Assembly: GCF_030272615.1 (NCBI RefSeq)
Contig: NC_081407.1
Location: 440,971,213-441,035,212, forward strand
Length of the DNA stretch: 64,000 nt
Direction of reading: 5' to 3'
Source: Cryptomeria japonica
Lineage: Eukaryota > Streptophyta > Pinopsida > Cupressales > Cupressaceae
Numbering within the stretch: position 1 is the first letter of the stretch; the number at the start of each line of letters is the position of its first letter. Below, piece after piece: positions 1 through 10,792 of the stretch. The notes under the pieces are model-generated. The model was not told where the DNA came from. It made no database searches and was given only the letters and a program-made list of their open reading frames with translations. The position numbers were made by a program, and so were the translations under genes.

Positions 1-59
1 ATATAGCTTTGGTGTGTGACATGCATGCACATTTTTCCATAAGACACATTGCTATGTGG

Positions 60-330
60 CATGTGCCCTATGCATGTCTTCTTTGTGAGGCACGTTGCTA
101 TGTGCAATGTGGCCCTAGGTGTGTCTTCTCTGTGAGGTGTATTTCCATGATATGTTAGGATTTGTAGTGTGTAGGCCACAAATGCATGCATGAGGGACTA
201 TTATTATAGTCATGTTTTTTGGGCATGTAGCCTAGGCATGTCTTCTCCATTAGGTACATGGCCATGCCATGTGGGAGTTTTTGTGTTCATGCCACAAATG
301 CACACATGAGGGACTATTATTGGAGTCATG
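60..330. repeat. Imperfect tandem repeat, period near 116 bp
   Basis: A block beginning GCCACAAATGC and ending in AGTCATG occurs at 175-214 and again at 291-330 with a few substitutions, about 116 bp apart. Shorter related stretches around CATGTCTTCT (near 72, 118 and 237) suggest an older, more decayed set of copies. No coding potential is seen. It may be a local satellite-like duplication or part of an unrecognised repeat. Confidence 0.6.
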
Positions 331-2218
331 ATGAATCTTCACTCTATTTAACCACAATTTCTAGTCATATAGTTATGTAATGTGCACTTTTAAGGATTGT
401 GAAGTTTCCTTCAATTATTGATGATCTCTCATCTTTGTTGCATGGGCCAACAATTTTATTTTATCTTGTTTGAATTAGTTTAATCACTATTGTGAGTTTT
501 CTCTATTGTGTAGTTATTGTGGCTATGTTTGATTTGCTATTGGAATTGAACACATTTATTTGACTTATTATTGGTACTATTTTTTCTTTCTTTCAATATT
601 TATGATCTTTGGTAGTTTAGTGAAACTCTTGCTATTTTTAAATGTTGCCTTCTTTGTTGTGATGTGATTCCTCACCAAGATCGATGTAGATAACCTTGGA
701 TGAGTGTATATAAGGAATCAAACATTAGGAAAATTTGAGGATAGGGGTAAGTGCTTGTTGTATGGGTAGCTATGATCCACTTGTACATTCTTAGTGATTA
801 TTGACGGCTATGTCTTAGAGGCTAATCCCATTAAACAAACAAGGGGGAAGTCATACATAATCGTATGGATCCTCCCTAGTTGTGTGTGGATTCAAGACCA
901 TCATTTCATATGGTTCTTGGTTACTTTGTGAGACCATGGCATCCTCTTAGACCAATATGTGAGCCTTGTATTGTTATCCCTGCAATGTGGATGAATAAGT
1001 GTATGTTAAAATAAATGCTTTGCATACCATATAGTTGCATATGAGTTGTTCACATCATCAGATCATGATTTAGAATATGTGAATTCTTTTATCCATGTGA
1101 AGTCGAATGATTGATTATGAAAATGTGTTATACATTGAAGCATAATCTGTAAGATGTTCTCTTCAAGAAAAAATATTTATGCTTTCATAGTGAAATGTTG
1201 ATGAAATGGGGTCCTAGTCTAGGAAAGTAAACTACAAACTTATACATTCACCATTTCAAAACATTTTATTAGGGAATAGTCAATTTGGTTCAATTTAATT
1301 CCTCTAGGAGAGACCAGCAATATGATTATTTGTTCCATTTTGATGTGATTGGATATGATTAGATATAATTTCATTGAAGATGCAAGAACTAAGTAAAATT
1401 ATGCAAAATTGACAAGATTAAGCATAAACAAGCAAATAATAAAGCAAAAAGCTAACATAGAGGTACATATTTGGATATAAGACTCTAAAATGAACCTAAT
1501 CAGTTACCTATAGGGAAAATGAGGTTAGAGATAATCTACCTATATGGAAAGTGGTTAAACTCTACCTCTAAGTGGCTCATCTTGAGCATTGTCGGTATAT
1601 GGGCATTGATGGCATATTATATCTGGTTCTATCATTTTTGTGGGTGCAAAATTAACAAGGCAAAATAGTATTAGTGGGATCATGATCTCATCAAAATGGT
1701 TTTGGCTTTGCATTTATGATAGCACATTGATCACACCTTACAAAAGGTTCCAATCTCATACATAACATCCCAAAGTAAGGTCAATAATGATGTAACTTAA
1801 TGCTTAAACTAGAGTTTTGGGTAGTCATATACCCATGGCATAGGGTAGGGGTGACCTGCAAACAATGCTAGTTCTAGATGCCTGTTTGCTTGGTGTATAA
1901 CTTGTCAAAATTAGATCGATTGGCTATAGGTCTGCCATAAAGTTTCCAACTTATCACCAGTAAAAATACAAGAACCAAGGCTTAGAATACTGAAAAATGT
2001 CTCTCAGAAAGTCTGCAATAGGCAAACTTTTAGTAAGAATTTGCAGACACAATGCTCAGAAATTCACACAATCAGCTACATTAAATGCATTCTCTATTAA
2101 GTTCAATGTTTTAAGGTGAAAAAGAAGAGTTAAATGGTTTTGGTTTGATTTGCAATTTTTGTGAAGCTTTTGCACTAAAGTTTCCATAGCCTATTTTTTT
2201 TGCTTGTGAAGAAAGACC
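331..2218. other. AT-rich stretch without recognisable gene
   Basis: No reading frame of useful length, no LTR boundary and no RNA gene could be recognised here on either strand. It could include the left part of the CACTA-like relic that follows, but no matching CACTA terminus was found. Confidence 0.6.
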
Positions 2219-3186
2219 ATGTCAGATAATATCAGCGAAGAACAAAATAAGGAGACAACTGCTAGATTATGGTCTAACTTGAAAAGAAAAGGTGATGGGA
2301 AATGTTATTGTCCCTGCAAAATTTGTAAGGGCTTAAAGACTAGAAGACTTCTAATCAAAACAACTAAGAAACAATGTAGGCAGCATGATCACATTGAAGG
2401 GGGACATGATTATCATCCACTGGTAAGTTGTTCATTATATCATTTTAACAATTTATATACATAAGAAATCACTTGATAATGAGATCATGATCATGGTTTA
2501 TTTATGTTGATCATTTTTATATAGGTCTAACACCCCAGGGCACATGATATGGACCAACACAACCAAAAGAATATGGTTTTCGAAGTGGAGGAACATGGAG
2601 GTGTGAATATCGAAGCTGAAGATAATGATCCCATGGAAGATGATGATCATGCACCAGAAAACACAATTGAAGATGATGGTACAGATATATTGATCCATGA
2701 CACATTTAGTACTGGCATAGCTGATCATGATGATCAGGATGACCTTGATGTTCATGATTTACCTCTTCTTGAGAAGGCATATGAGCCCCTTTACAAAGGC
2801 TCCCAAACAACTCTTCTCTCTGTTGTATTGTTGTTGGTGAACTTGAAGGTTATGAATGGTTTATCCAACATAACAATCTCACGTATGTTAAGGTGTGTCA
2901 TAGATGTCATTACAGTTAATAAATGGTGAATCATGTACCATTAATATTCTTTATATTAACACCTCAAACTTTTTTTTTTTGCTGTAGATTGATAGGTGAG
3001 TTTTTCTTACCACCATCAAATATTCTACCTCACTCATACCGAGAATTATTTGCCATTATGAAAGATATTGGAATGGAGTATGAAACAATAGATGCTTGTC
3101 CCAATGATCATATTATATATTATAAACAACATGAATTTGGAACAGAATGCCTTGAATGTCATATCAATAGAGACAAGTTTCCTTAA
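2219..3186 (+). pseudogene. CACTA (En/Spm) TNP2-like transposase, 5' fragment
   Basis: Three exon-like pieces resemble the start of plant CACTA TNP2-type transposases. The first (2219-2422) has a CPCK-type cysteine cluster as in the transposase-associated N-terminal domain. The second (about 2525-2925) is acidic and ends in a leucine-rich segment with LKVMNGLSN. The third (about 2988-3186) has the family's SYRELFAIMKDIGMEYETID stretch followed by ACPND, Y..HE and an EC..C motif. Introns are suggested by GTAAGT at 2423 with TATAG at 2524, and by a pyrimidine tract ending TGTAG at 2987. The second piece carries an in-frame TAA just after the first intron, and the protein stops at 3186 before any catalytic region. 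It is therefore a truncated relic. The family call is fairly firm from motif order; the exact splice sites are inference. Confidence 0.72.
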
Positions 3187-5540
3187 ATGGCATATTATTG
3201 GCATATTATATCTAGTTGTGTGATTTTTTTTTCCTTAAATGCTTCTACAACCAAAAGAGACAAGTTTTAGATGAAAATGGGGTCTTATGGGCCTGTTTGA
3301 CACAATGGTAAGTTCTTTAGACCTGAAAATGCCCCCAAAACTAGTCGATTGCCTTAAGTTACAAACAAATCCTTGTTTGTGAGCATGCTTCTTGATCTCC
3401 AATTTTGGTGGAATGAAAGATAATATTGAATTTCTCAAGCCTTTTGGATGCTTCGAAACCACCAAAAAAAAGCTACTTTGATCATTGAAATGTTGTAGTG
3501 ACTTGGATGAAAAAAGAAAACTAAGTTTAAACTTTAGAAGTTAGTTTTTTCTTGTCAAATTGTTTTCAATTTTCAAATCATCCAAGGATGCAAGACGAGT
3601 ATATTTTGTTATGACAAGATAAAAAAAAACTTAGAATCTTTTGAAACCATTGAAACATGGGGACCCCTTCCCCTCCTCCAAAATCCCTATTTTTTCAAGA
3701 TGCAATACTTAGGGGAAACTTCCCATTGCCGCACCACTTAGGGACGTCCTAGGGACTCCAAGGAGTCTCTTGACCATCTTGAGGATGCCTATGAGTCTCC
3801 CATGGCCCCCAATAAGAAACTCCAATTCTAAACAAAAATGGTGAAATTATTGTGAAAATGTCATCTATATTAAAGGTTTGGCAATGCCCCCTAACCTTGA
3901 TGGGGGCTCTACCCCAAACCCCCCACAAGGGGCACTACCCATTGACCCCAAACCTCTACCCACCATTCTTATTGTTAATGCAATCGTTTCCATTTTTTTA
4001 TGTTGACTAGTTTAATCACTTAGTATGCCAAAGTTTCATCTGCAATTCTTATACTTATTCTTAGTTTGTTCCCAAAGTTCCAAAACTCTACCACCATTGT
4101 TAATGTTCAAATTTCAATGCAATCATTGACACATTTTTAATGTTTATTGTAAAATTTACATAGTGTGGAAAAATTTTATTTACAGTTGTTATACTTATTC
4201 TATACACATCCTTTTATAATTAATTTTTTAAGTTGTATATATATTTGCATCCCACCCCGCCCCCTTCATCATCCCCCTATCATCCCCAAACTTAAACCCT
4301 TGGTATGTTAAGATATGAAAGCTCACAATAGTTTCATTTGATATGTTAATCGAGGAAAAACCTACAATATATAGCTTCCAAGATTCCAAATACATGAGGA
4401 TCATGAAGAGGTAGAAAACCAAAAAATGAAATTGCTTATCCAAGTTTCCAAATTTGTGACAAGGAAAAAGTAGAATCTCAATCAAAGAAGGAGAATGTGC
4501 AACTCATTATCTTATTCTACCTAAGTAAAAATATTACCTAATTAATCTTTTTAATAGTGGAATATCACACTTAGGATAAAACATATCCAAGGTAAATAAA
4601 ATATTACATTGATAGGCTTCTTTGGTTGCTCTAAAAGTGGTGCCTTATGAATTATGTTCTTGGATACTAAAGTTTCCAAATTCTGGGCACTCTTGATAGC
4701 TTCTTGTAGAGATTGTGATTCGAAGGCTTTAACGAAACCTTTCAATGGTTTCTATTGATGTGTTTTTTATGCACTATGCAACACAAAATAAAATACTAAG
4801 TATTCTATCCTCTCTTGAACAAAATCCTCCCAAGTGCTAAACTACGTGATCAAATGGGATGACTCCAAGATTCCAATAGTCAGGTCTTGACTTTATATTG
4901 CAGATAGACTCAATGATTGTGATGTGATATCTGCTGGAATCATAAGGGGGACTTACATTGCTTGGGTCAAGACCTATCCATTCTCATGTTTCATGATTGA
5001 TTTACACTCCATGATTTAGGTCATCCTTGAGCAACATCTTGACTTAGCAAAATTTTGTTTTTTGTACCCTAATTCTTTAATTTTGACCCCTTACTAGCAT
5101 TGCCTTAGGTTTTATTGGAATTCTTGCTTCTCTAGCATGGGCACATTTCTAGGGTTCATTCGCACAAATTGCTCTTGATGAGCAAGCTAGTATCATGACC
5201 ATGACTTAAACAAAATTTTAACTTAGTCAAATTATCTCCTCCAAACTTCTATGAGTTCATTGCCTTCATTCTTCATCATTTGGATGTCTTTTGTCATTGG
5301 AAGGTAATTCTTGACCACCATACCTCAATCTTGACCTATGATACCCTAAAACCCTAGAACCTAGTCATGTTTACAATTGAGATCTTGGTGACTTGATCAC
5401 TTAATACAGCTTAATCATGCAAGTCTCATCTAACTCTGACTCCAAAACTTAAGCAAATCAACCCTAGCAACCAAGTACTTTGGGAAATATCTTGCAACTT
5501 GACAACATGGGTAATGATGGAGGAATGGAAGGTGAGACCT
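3187..5540. other. No gene recognised; one G/C-rich repeat-like patch
   Basis: No coding region is supported. Around 3655-3960 the composition shifts to runs of C and G (for example GGGGGCTCTACCCC near 3903 followed by CCCCCCACAAGGGG), a dyad-rich style typical of dispersed plant repeats. It may be interior sequence of the CACTA-like relic, but I could not place it. Confidence 0.5.
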
Positions 5541-5715
5541 ATAGAGGTGAGAGAGAGAGAGAGGGTGAGAGGAAGAGATAATGACCTGGAGAGGGTAGAG
5601 AAAGAGAAGTAGAGAGGGAGAGAAGAAGAGAAGGATGGAGAAAGAGACCTAGAGAGGGGAGAGAGAAGAGAGATAGTAGAGAGGGATAGAGAAGAGAGAT
5701 AGAAGAGAGATACCA
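5541..5715. repeat. GA-rich low-complexity tract
   Basis: Almost uninterrupted purine sequence made of GAGA, GGAGAGA and AAGAGA units on the plus strand. The minus strand reads as a Ser/Leu/Arg-rich frame only because of this simple sequence. Confidence 0.9.
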
Positions 5716-5739
5716 ATGTCAATCTTTTTCTAAATTTTT

Positions 5740-6217
5740 TTTTTTCAAAAAATCGGCCTATCATCAAAATTCCGACTCCAAAGGGTAAAATTCCAACAGT
5801 GGAGTGCCGTCAGATGCACAGTATCCTTGTCGGAAGTCTCTTGGAGGCCGTCGTAGGGTAAAATTCTGACAGAGGAGTGTCGTCAGATGCACAGTATCCT
5901 CGTCAGAAGTCTCCTGGAGGCCGTCGTAATTACGACGGCCTCCAGGAGACTTCCGACGGCACTCCTCTGTCGGAATTTTACCCTTTGGAGTTGGAATTCC
6001 GACGATAGGCCAAGATCGCGACGGTATTCTTTTGGGGTATGAGAATCCATGGTGGCTGTCGGAAAGGTTGGAGGTGATGTTAGAATTGCAACAACCACAA
6101 GGATAGTCAGAACTTCCGACACAAAGTTTTCAATGGCTTTTTTTGTCGGTAGTGCGACGAAATTGTGTCAGAATTCTGACGATTTGCCATCAAAATTTTG
6201 ACCCGAATGTACTAGTG
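5740..6217. mobile_element. Probable right end of a CACTA-like DNA transposon
   Basis: Read on the minus strand from 6217, the sequence begins CACTAGTACA, which fits the CACTA terminal signature. It is followed by many GTCGGAATT/CCGTCGGA-type subterminal words in both orientations, including the foldback repeat. Together with the TNP2-like fragment upstream this suggests one decayed CACTA element covering roughly 2.2-6.2 kb. No matching left terminus was found, so the left border and the 3-bp target duplication are unknown. Confidence 0.5.
5771..6000. repeat. Tandem plus inverted (foldback) repeat
   Basis: Two direct copies of an about 80-bp unit (5780-5856 and 5857-5929) start at GGGTAAAATTC and end at GAGGCCGTCGTA. 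The second is followed at once by its inverted copy (5930 to about 5990). The dyad centre is at 5929/5930. The inverted arm lacks a roughly 20-nt piece containing CAGATGCACAGTATCC that both direct copies have; the missing piece is bounded by CGTC in both direct copies. CCGTCGGA-type words recur on both strands, as expected for subterminal repeats of a DNA transposon. Confidence 0.8.
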
Positions 6218-6589
6218 ATTAAAGATGAAATTATTACGTGGACGGGAGAAGAAGGACTCCTTGAGGATGTCAGACTAATCATTTTTAAGGACCGATATAG
6301 TATCACTCCAAAGATTTTTGATGGAAAAAACAATAATGAAACAGACTAAATGGAGTACTCTGAGTTATTATAATATTGTCAGTACCATTTATTATAATAC
6401 TCATTCTATTAATTTCCCACTCTTTCTAGGTAAATTTGGTAGCTTCGAGAAACTTTGTGTCTAAAACTCTCAGCAAGTTTCATTATTCTGCTCAGAATAG
6501 CAAAAACATGGGTGGAAATAGATGTCGATACGAACCTAGCAGCTGCAAGGAATGGAAGCAGAAGGAGGAGGTCTAGAATATTTTGTAGA

Positions 6590-8177
6590 AGGGTGGGTTT
6601 TCTAAATTTATGGAGAGACTCCATGTACGGGATGGCACGGTCACTAGTTTCTTCTACAAAAACTAGAGAAAGGGTACTTTGAAGATGGGAGACCAGTCTG
6701 TTGTCATAGATGAAGACCTTATCGCCCAAGCCACGGGTCTCCAAAGGGAAGGAAACCGAAAAGGAGAAAAAATGCCTAGTGAAGCTAAGTAAAACTTACT
6801 ATCCCCCTAGGGCTTTTGTTAAACCATGGTCGGAGGTCCTCTTTGTTATAATGCACTATATTACTTTGGATGGTAGATTTACTAAAGTATATGACTACCA
6901 TTTTGTTTTGCTGAATCATTTTAGGCATGATGAGAAGGTTAACTTTCCTTATTTTTTGTTATGCTCTATGAATGCCACCATTAAGGCCTATAAAGAGACC
7001 TCTACGGGGGACACTGTCATGCATCAAGGCTTAATGGTTCTTATTTATGACTATCTCAAGGCTAATCAAATTGCTCGCTTGTAGCCCTCTATTGAGTCTA
7101 AGGAGGATGGGTCAAACTCTATTTTTTTTGTGGATGAGGGTTCCAACAGTGACCCAATGAGTGACTCTAAGGAGAGTTTGAATGACTCAGAATTTGAAAT
7201 AGGTAAGAAGAGGAAATATATGAAAACTAGACCTTCTTCCTCAAAGGGTAAAAAATCTAAAGGAAAAATCCTCCAGATTAGTTCCTCGAAGGAGGAGGAG
7301 GTCTCTAAAGAATCAGAGAAGGAGAAACCCCAGGGTTCTCTAAAAATGAAAACTAAAGTCCATACTTAGATTAGAAACAAGCATAAGAGAAAGGAGGAGA
7401 ATATAAAGGAGCTGGAGGCTCATAAGCAGGAAAAGATTTTAGAAGTAGAGCAAAACCTAGAGGAGGTGACCACTGGAGAGGTTCATAGGGTTGACGACAT
7501 AGCTACTATTGGTGACACTCCAAAAAAAGGAACAGGACAACTCTAGTAAGATTGATCTTCCCCCAAACCCTCCTCCTAAGGGTATGAAAGGTTTTATGGA
7601 CACCATGGAGTGGTTAATAACTAGTTACAAGAAAGCTGTGGATGACAACAAGAAGCTCAGCCACAAAATTCAGATTTAGGAAACTATCAACGCTAGGGAA
7701 GGGAAGACTATGGCTGATTATATTGAGGATCTGAAAAATAATATTGCAAAAGCTGAAAATATAAGAGACTCCTTCAACCCTAGATTCGAGAAAATAGAGA
7801 AAGACCTACTGGAGAGGAAAATTATTGCTGATGCTATGGATCAAACTATATTGGGCACTGTCAGTAAATTCAGAAAAATTGAGGATTGCCTCAAGAGTAT
7901 TGTAGATAAAATTTTAAACATCCTAAAGGTTTCTGCTGGCAATACTAAAACTCTCATCAGCAAACTGGATGAGGAGAAGGATACCTTGGATCTTGACCCT
8001 GACACTAAAGGCATAGGAGATGCTCAAGGACCCAGAACAAGAACTAGAGGAAAAAATAAAGAAAAGAAGCCTAATAAGGACTTGGATGATCTTAAAGCTG
8101 TTGTGGGCACCTATGACCAGTTGGTGAAAATGGCGGAGGACCTTCTTGAAGACTATAACTGTGTAGTGCCTTCCTAG
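6590..8177 (+). pseudogene. Decayed ORF of a plant repeat-associated protein family
   Basis: An about 530-codon reading frame can be followed through several lesions. It starts in one frame with FMERLHVRDGTVTSFF and a segment ending in DEDLIAQATGL (6607-6800). It shifts to a second frame for a hydrophobic/aromatic block with WSEVLFVIMHYITLDGRF and FVLLNHFRHDEKVNFPYF (6790-7084), and continues through a Lys/Ser/Glu-rich low-complexity region (7130-7545). It then shifts again at an A-run near 7530 into a coiled-coil-like C-terminus (7710-8177, MADYIEDLKNN onward). In-frame TAG codons occur near 6660, 7082, 7367 and 7677. The style resembles hypothetical proteins carried by plant repeats, but I cannot name a domain or function. 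It is clearly a pseudogene. Confidence 0.55.
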
Positions 8178-8474
8178 TTTCTTTGTTGTTTCTATCTTTT
8201 GCTGTCTTTTTGGTTTGTTGGCTTTTTTGCCAATCCTTTTGTAAGTGGTTTATATGCTCTGGACTCTTTGATGACATATCTTAATTTCCTATGTTAAAGG
8301 TTTCAGGTCGTGAAAACCCATTTTTCTTAATTAATCAGAACTGTATGGATGAAAATCTGAAAAAAATCAAAATCTGAAAAATAAGAAAAAAATTAGTCGT
8401 AGAGGCCGAAAGATGTAGTCTTTTGCCCCATGGTGGGCACTAGAAATGTGTGTATGAAAAAGTGGAATAAATCT
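8178..8474. other. Flank of element A, no gene
   Basis: A T-rich stretch followed by an A-rich stretch with no supported coding. The last five bases (8470-8474, AATCT) may be the left target-site copy of element A. Confidence 0.6.
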
Positions 8475-8839
8475 TGTTATCAGTTTTTTAGAAATGGGTT
8501 TCTCTTTTCCCATAATTGGCTAAGTTTTTGGGTTTTTTGTCAGGCACGCTATCAATTGCTTCAAATTTGTGTTGTCTTTAAGGGTTTAGGGTTTTTGGTT
8601 TTAATCGCTCAAATGTCTGATCAAAAACCTCTGGTTTCTATTCCTACATTACTTTATTCACTTAAGTAATGGATCTTGGGGTCGTGTGAAGTGTCCCCCT
8701 TGTTATTTACCTAGGCGGTCGTTAAATAATTGTAAAATTTTATGCCTAATGCCTTTTTCCTTCTAATGTTGTTGGGTCCAGTAAGTGTTGTGCAACTTCT
8801 AGATGAATCTACGGCTTTCACCATTTCATTAAGCAAAGT

Positions 8840-10430
8840 TGTAGGTGTGTTAAGCTATGCAAAATAGTGAAAGGAAAAACCATGTTCAAATGTGTGCATT
8901 TCGTTTGGTTTAACGAAACTCCATCTCGCCCAAGATATAACGGTTGGCATTGATTCGTAGCCAAAATAAGCGAGTGAATTACCTTTTGTGAAATGGCAAA
9001 AAGGCTTGGCGGGACCCGGTGGTGAAGACTTTTCCATGGCTAAAAGGTGATCAAGTCCAAGAGAAATCAATGGTTTGCATTGTTTCATGACTGATAGATG
9101 CTCATATCTTACGCTCTATGAAACATCGAAAGGTTTTTTGGCCCGAGAAAAGGGAGGTTTAATAGAAGCATAACAGATGCATAGGTTCTCAAAGATCTGA
9201 TGGCTAGCATAGTTTTCCAGGAGGAAGATGCTCGAAAGATAGCCTTCGCAAAACAATGAAATGACATGGTGTTCTGAGCAAGAAGTCCAGCTCCTTGAGA
9301 TGGTGAGTAAGATAATGGCACATGGTCAAAAATCAAAGTGGTCAACGAATCAGATTTAAGGACTAAAAGGTGGGTCCAAGAAGATGAGTCATGCTGGGGG
9401 ATAAGAAATGACCTGGCAGATATAGGTGGTAAGGAAAAGGTGGATCCTGATGTTTCTTCTCAGCGAGTAGAAAGTTAACACGTCAATTCAGGAATGACTA
9501 GACACCAGGTGGATAATGTTGAGTCAGAAAACCCATGTCTGTCGGATTCGAGTAGGTTGTTAAGCATCGAACAAGTTTGATATAATCTAATGGTTTGCAT
9601 GTGTTCGCGAGGGTAAGATGCTTGCATTTTAAAGCCCATGAAATGGCAAAAGGAAAAGGTGGGCCTAAAGAGAAGATAAAGCAAAAAGGTAAAAAAGGAT
9701 TAACTCTGTTTTGATCCAAGGGTTCTCGTCTTTTCATGGCTGCAAATCAAATGAATGTTAAGGCCTGCGAAATGGTGAAAGAGAAAAAAAGATTCTTCTC
9801 GGCATGAATTGGAGCGACAACTATCACTTCTTGTAAAGCTTGATGGTGATGTGTCATTTGACACGTAGTTTCAAAAGGTGATTCAGGACCCGCCAAAGTG
9901 TAACCGGCGGTTATGTAGCAAATAGTGACACGTGGTTGACTCTGAACTAAAACCAAAGAGTTTCCCAGAGCTAATGGCTGAATGCCATGTGTCATTTGTT
10001 AACCGGTGAATAAGTGGGGTAAGCAATAAAGGTCTCACTTAAAAGATGGGCATCTCAAGATTGATCCAATGCTTCTTGTTGTTTTGTGGCCCGAAGATGC
10101 AAGTAGATTAACTCCTGCAAAATAGCGAAAAACTACTAGCCATCAAGATGAGGCACGGTTAATGAAAAAGATGATAGTCTTGGTAGGGGTTAAAGGCCGG
10201 GCAGTTAGAGTTCCATCTAACACTTGGCATAGCTTTGCTAAAGGAAAGTGCTCATGGGATAAACCTTGTGAAATGGCGAAAAGAGGTAGGGACCGATGCA
10301 AAAGCAAAGAGGTTAAGGCAGTGTAAAGGATGATCAAGTCTCATCTGATTGGACGGCTAGCATGATTTTGTTTGGCAAAATTGCTAGAAAGTTATGCTCT
10401 GTGAAATGGTGAAAGAGCAAAAAGGAAAAC
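8840..10430. promoter_or_regulatory. Array of diverged hairpin modules in the LTR upstream region
   Basis: Eight or nine loosely spaced modules each end in a word like GCGAAATGGCGAAAG (near 8853, 8990, 9118, 9645, 9770, 10115, 10268 and 10405). Several are preceded by an inverted partner such as TTTCATGG or TTCGCGAGGG some 25-40 bp upstream. The same arrangement in a cleaner form lies upstream of the TATA box in element B. This suggests an enhancer-like or structured U3 region; the function is inferred only from position and repetition. Confidence 0.5.
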
Positions 10431-10792
10431 ACACAGGCATGTTATGACCCATTGGAGTGAAATTTTTAAATTCTTCTATGAATTCAATTCTAAAGGGACG
10501 GTCGAAGCATGCGGTATCAATGTCGCAGTTAAGAGCCAGACTACTGTATATGATTTCACATCAATTGAATGAAGGAATCATTCTAAAGAGTAGTTGCAGA
10601 GAAGTGGTTGCAGAGCAAATTTCTTCAATTGCAGAGCTAATTTCGTCAGTTACAAAGCAAATTTCTTCAAGCAAAAAATAGGTTCTCTTATACTCTTGTT
10701 TGACAATTACTTAATAGTGTGTTTTAATTGAGGTCTTGATTTGTCACCAAACAGTTGGGGTTAGTAATTAAATTGCTTGCATAGTCTTTAAG

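Noticed and set aside
5426..5767. Minus-strand Ser/Leu-rich frame
   Set aside because: Product of the GA-rich tract, not a gene.
8430..8669. 79-codon plus-strand frame across the A LTR start
   Set aside because: It spans the element border, so it is chance. A similar frame at 21408-21658 is the pol/LTR junction.
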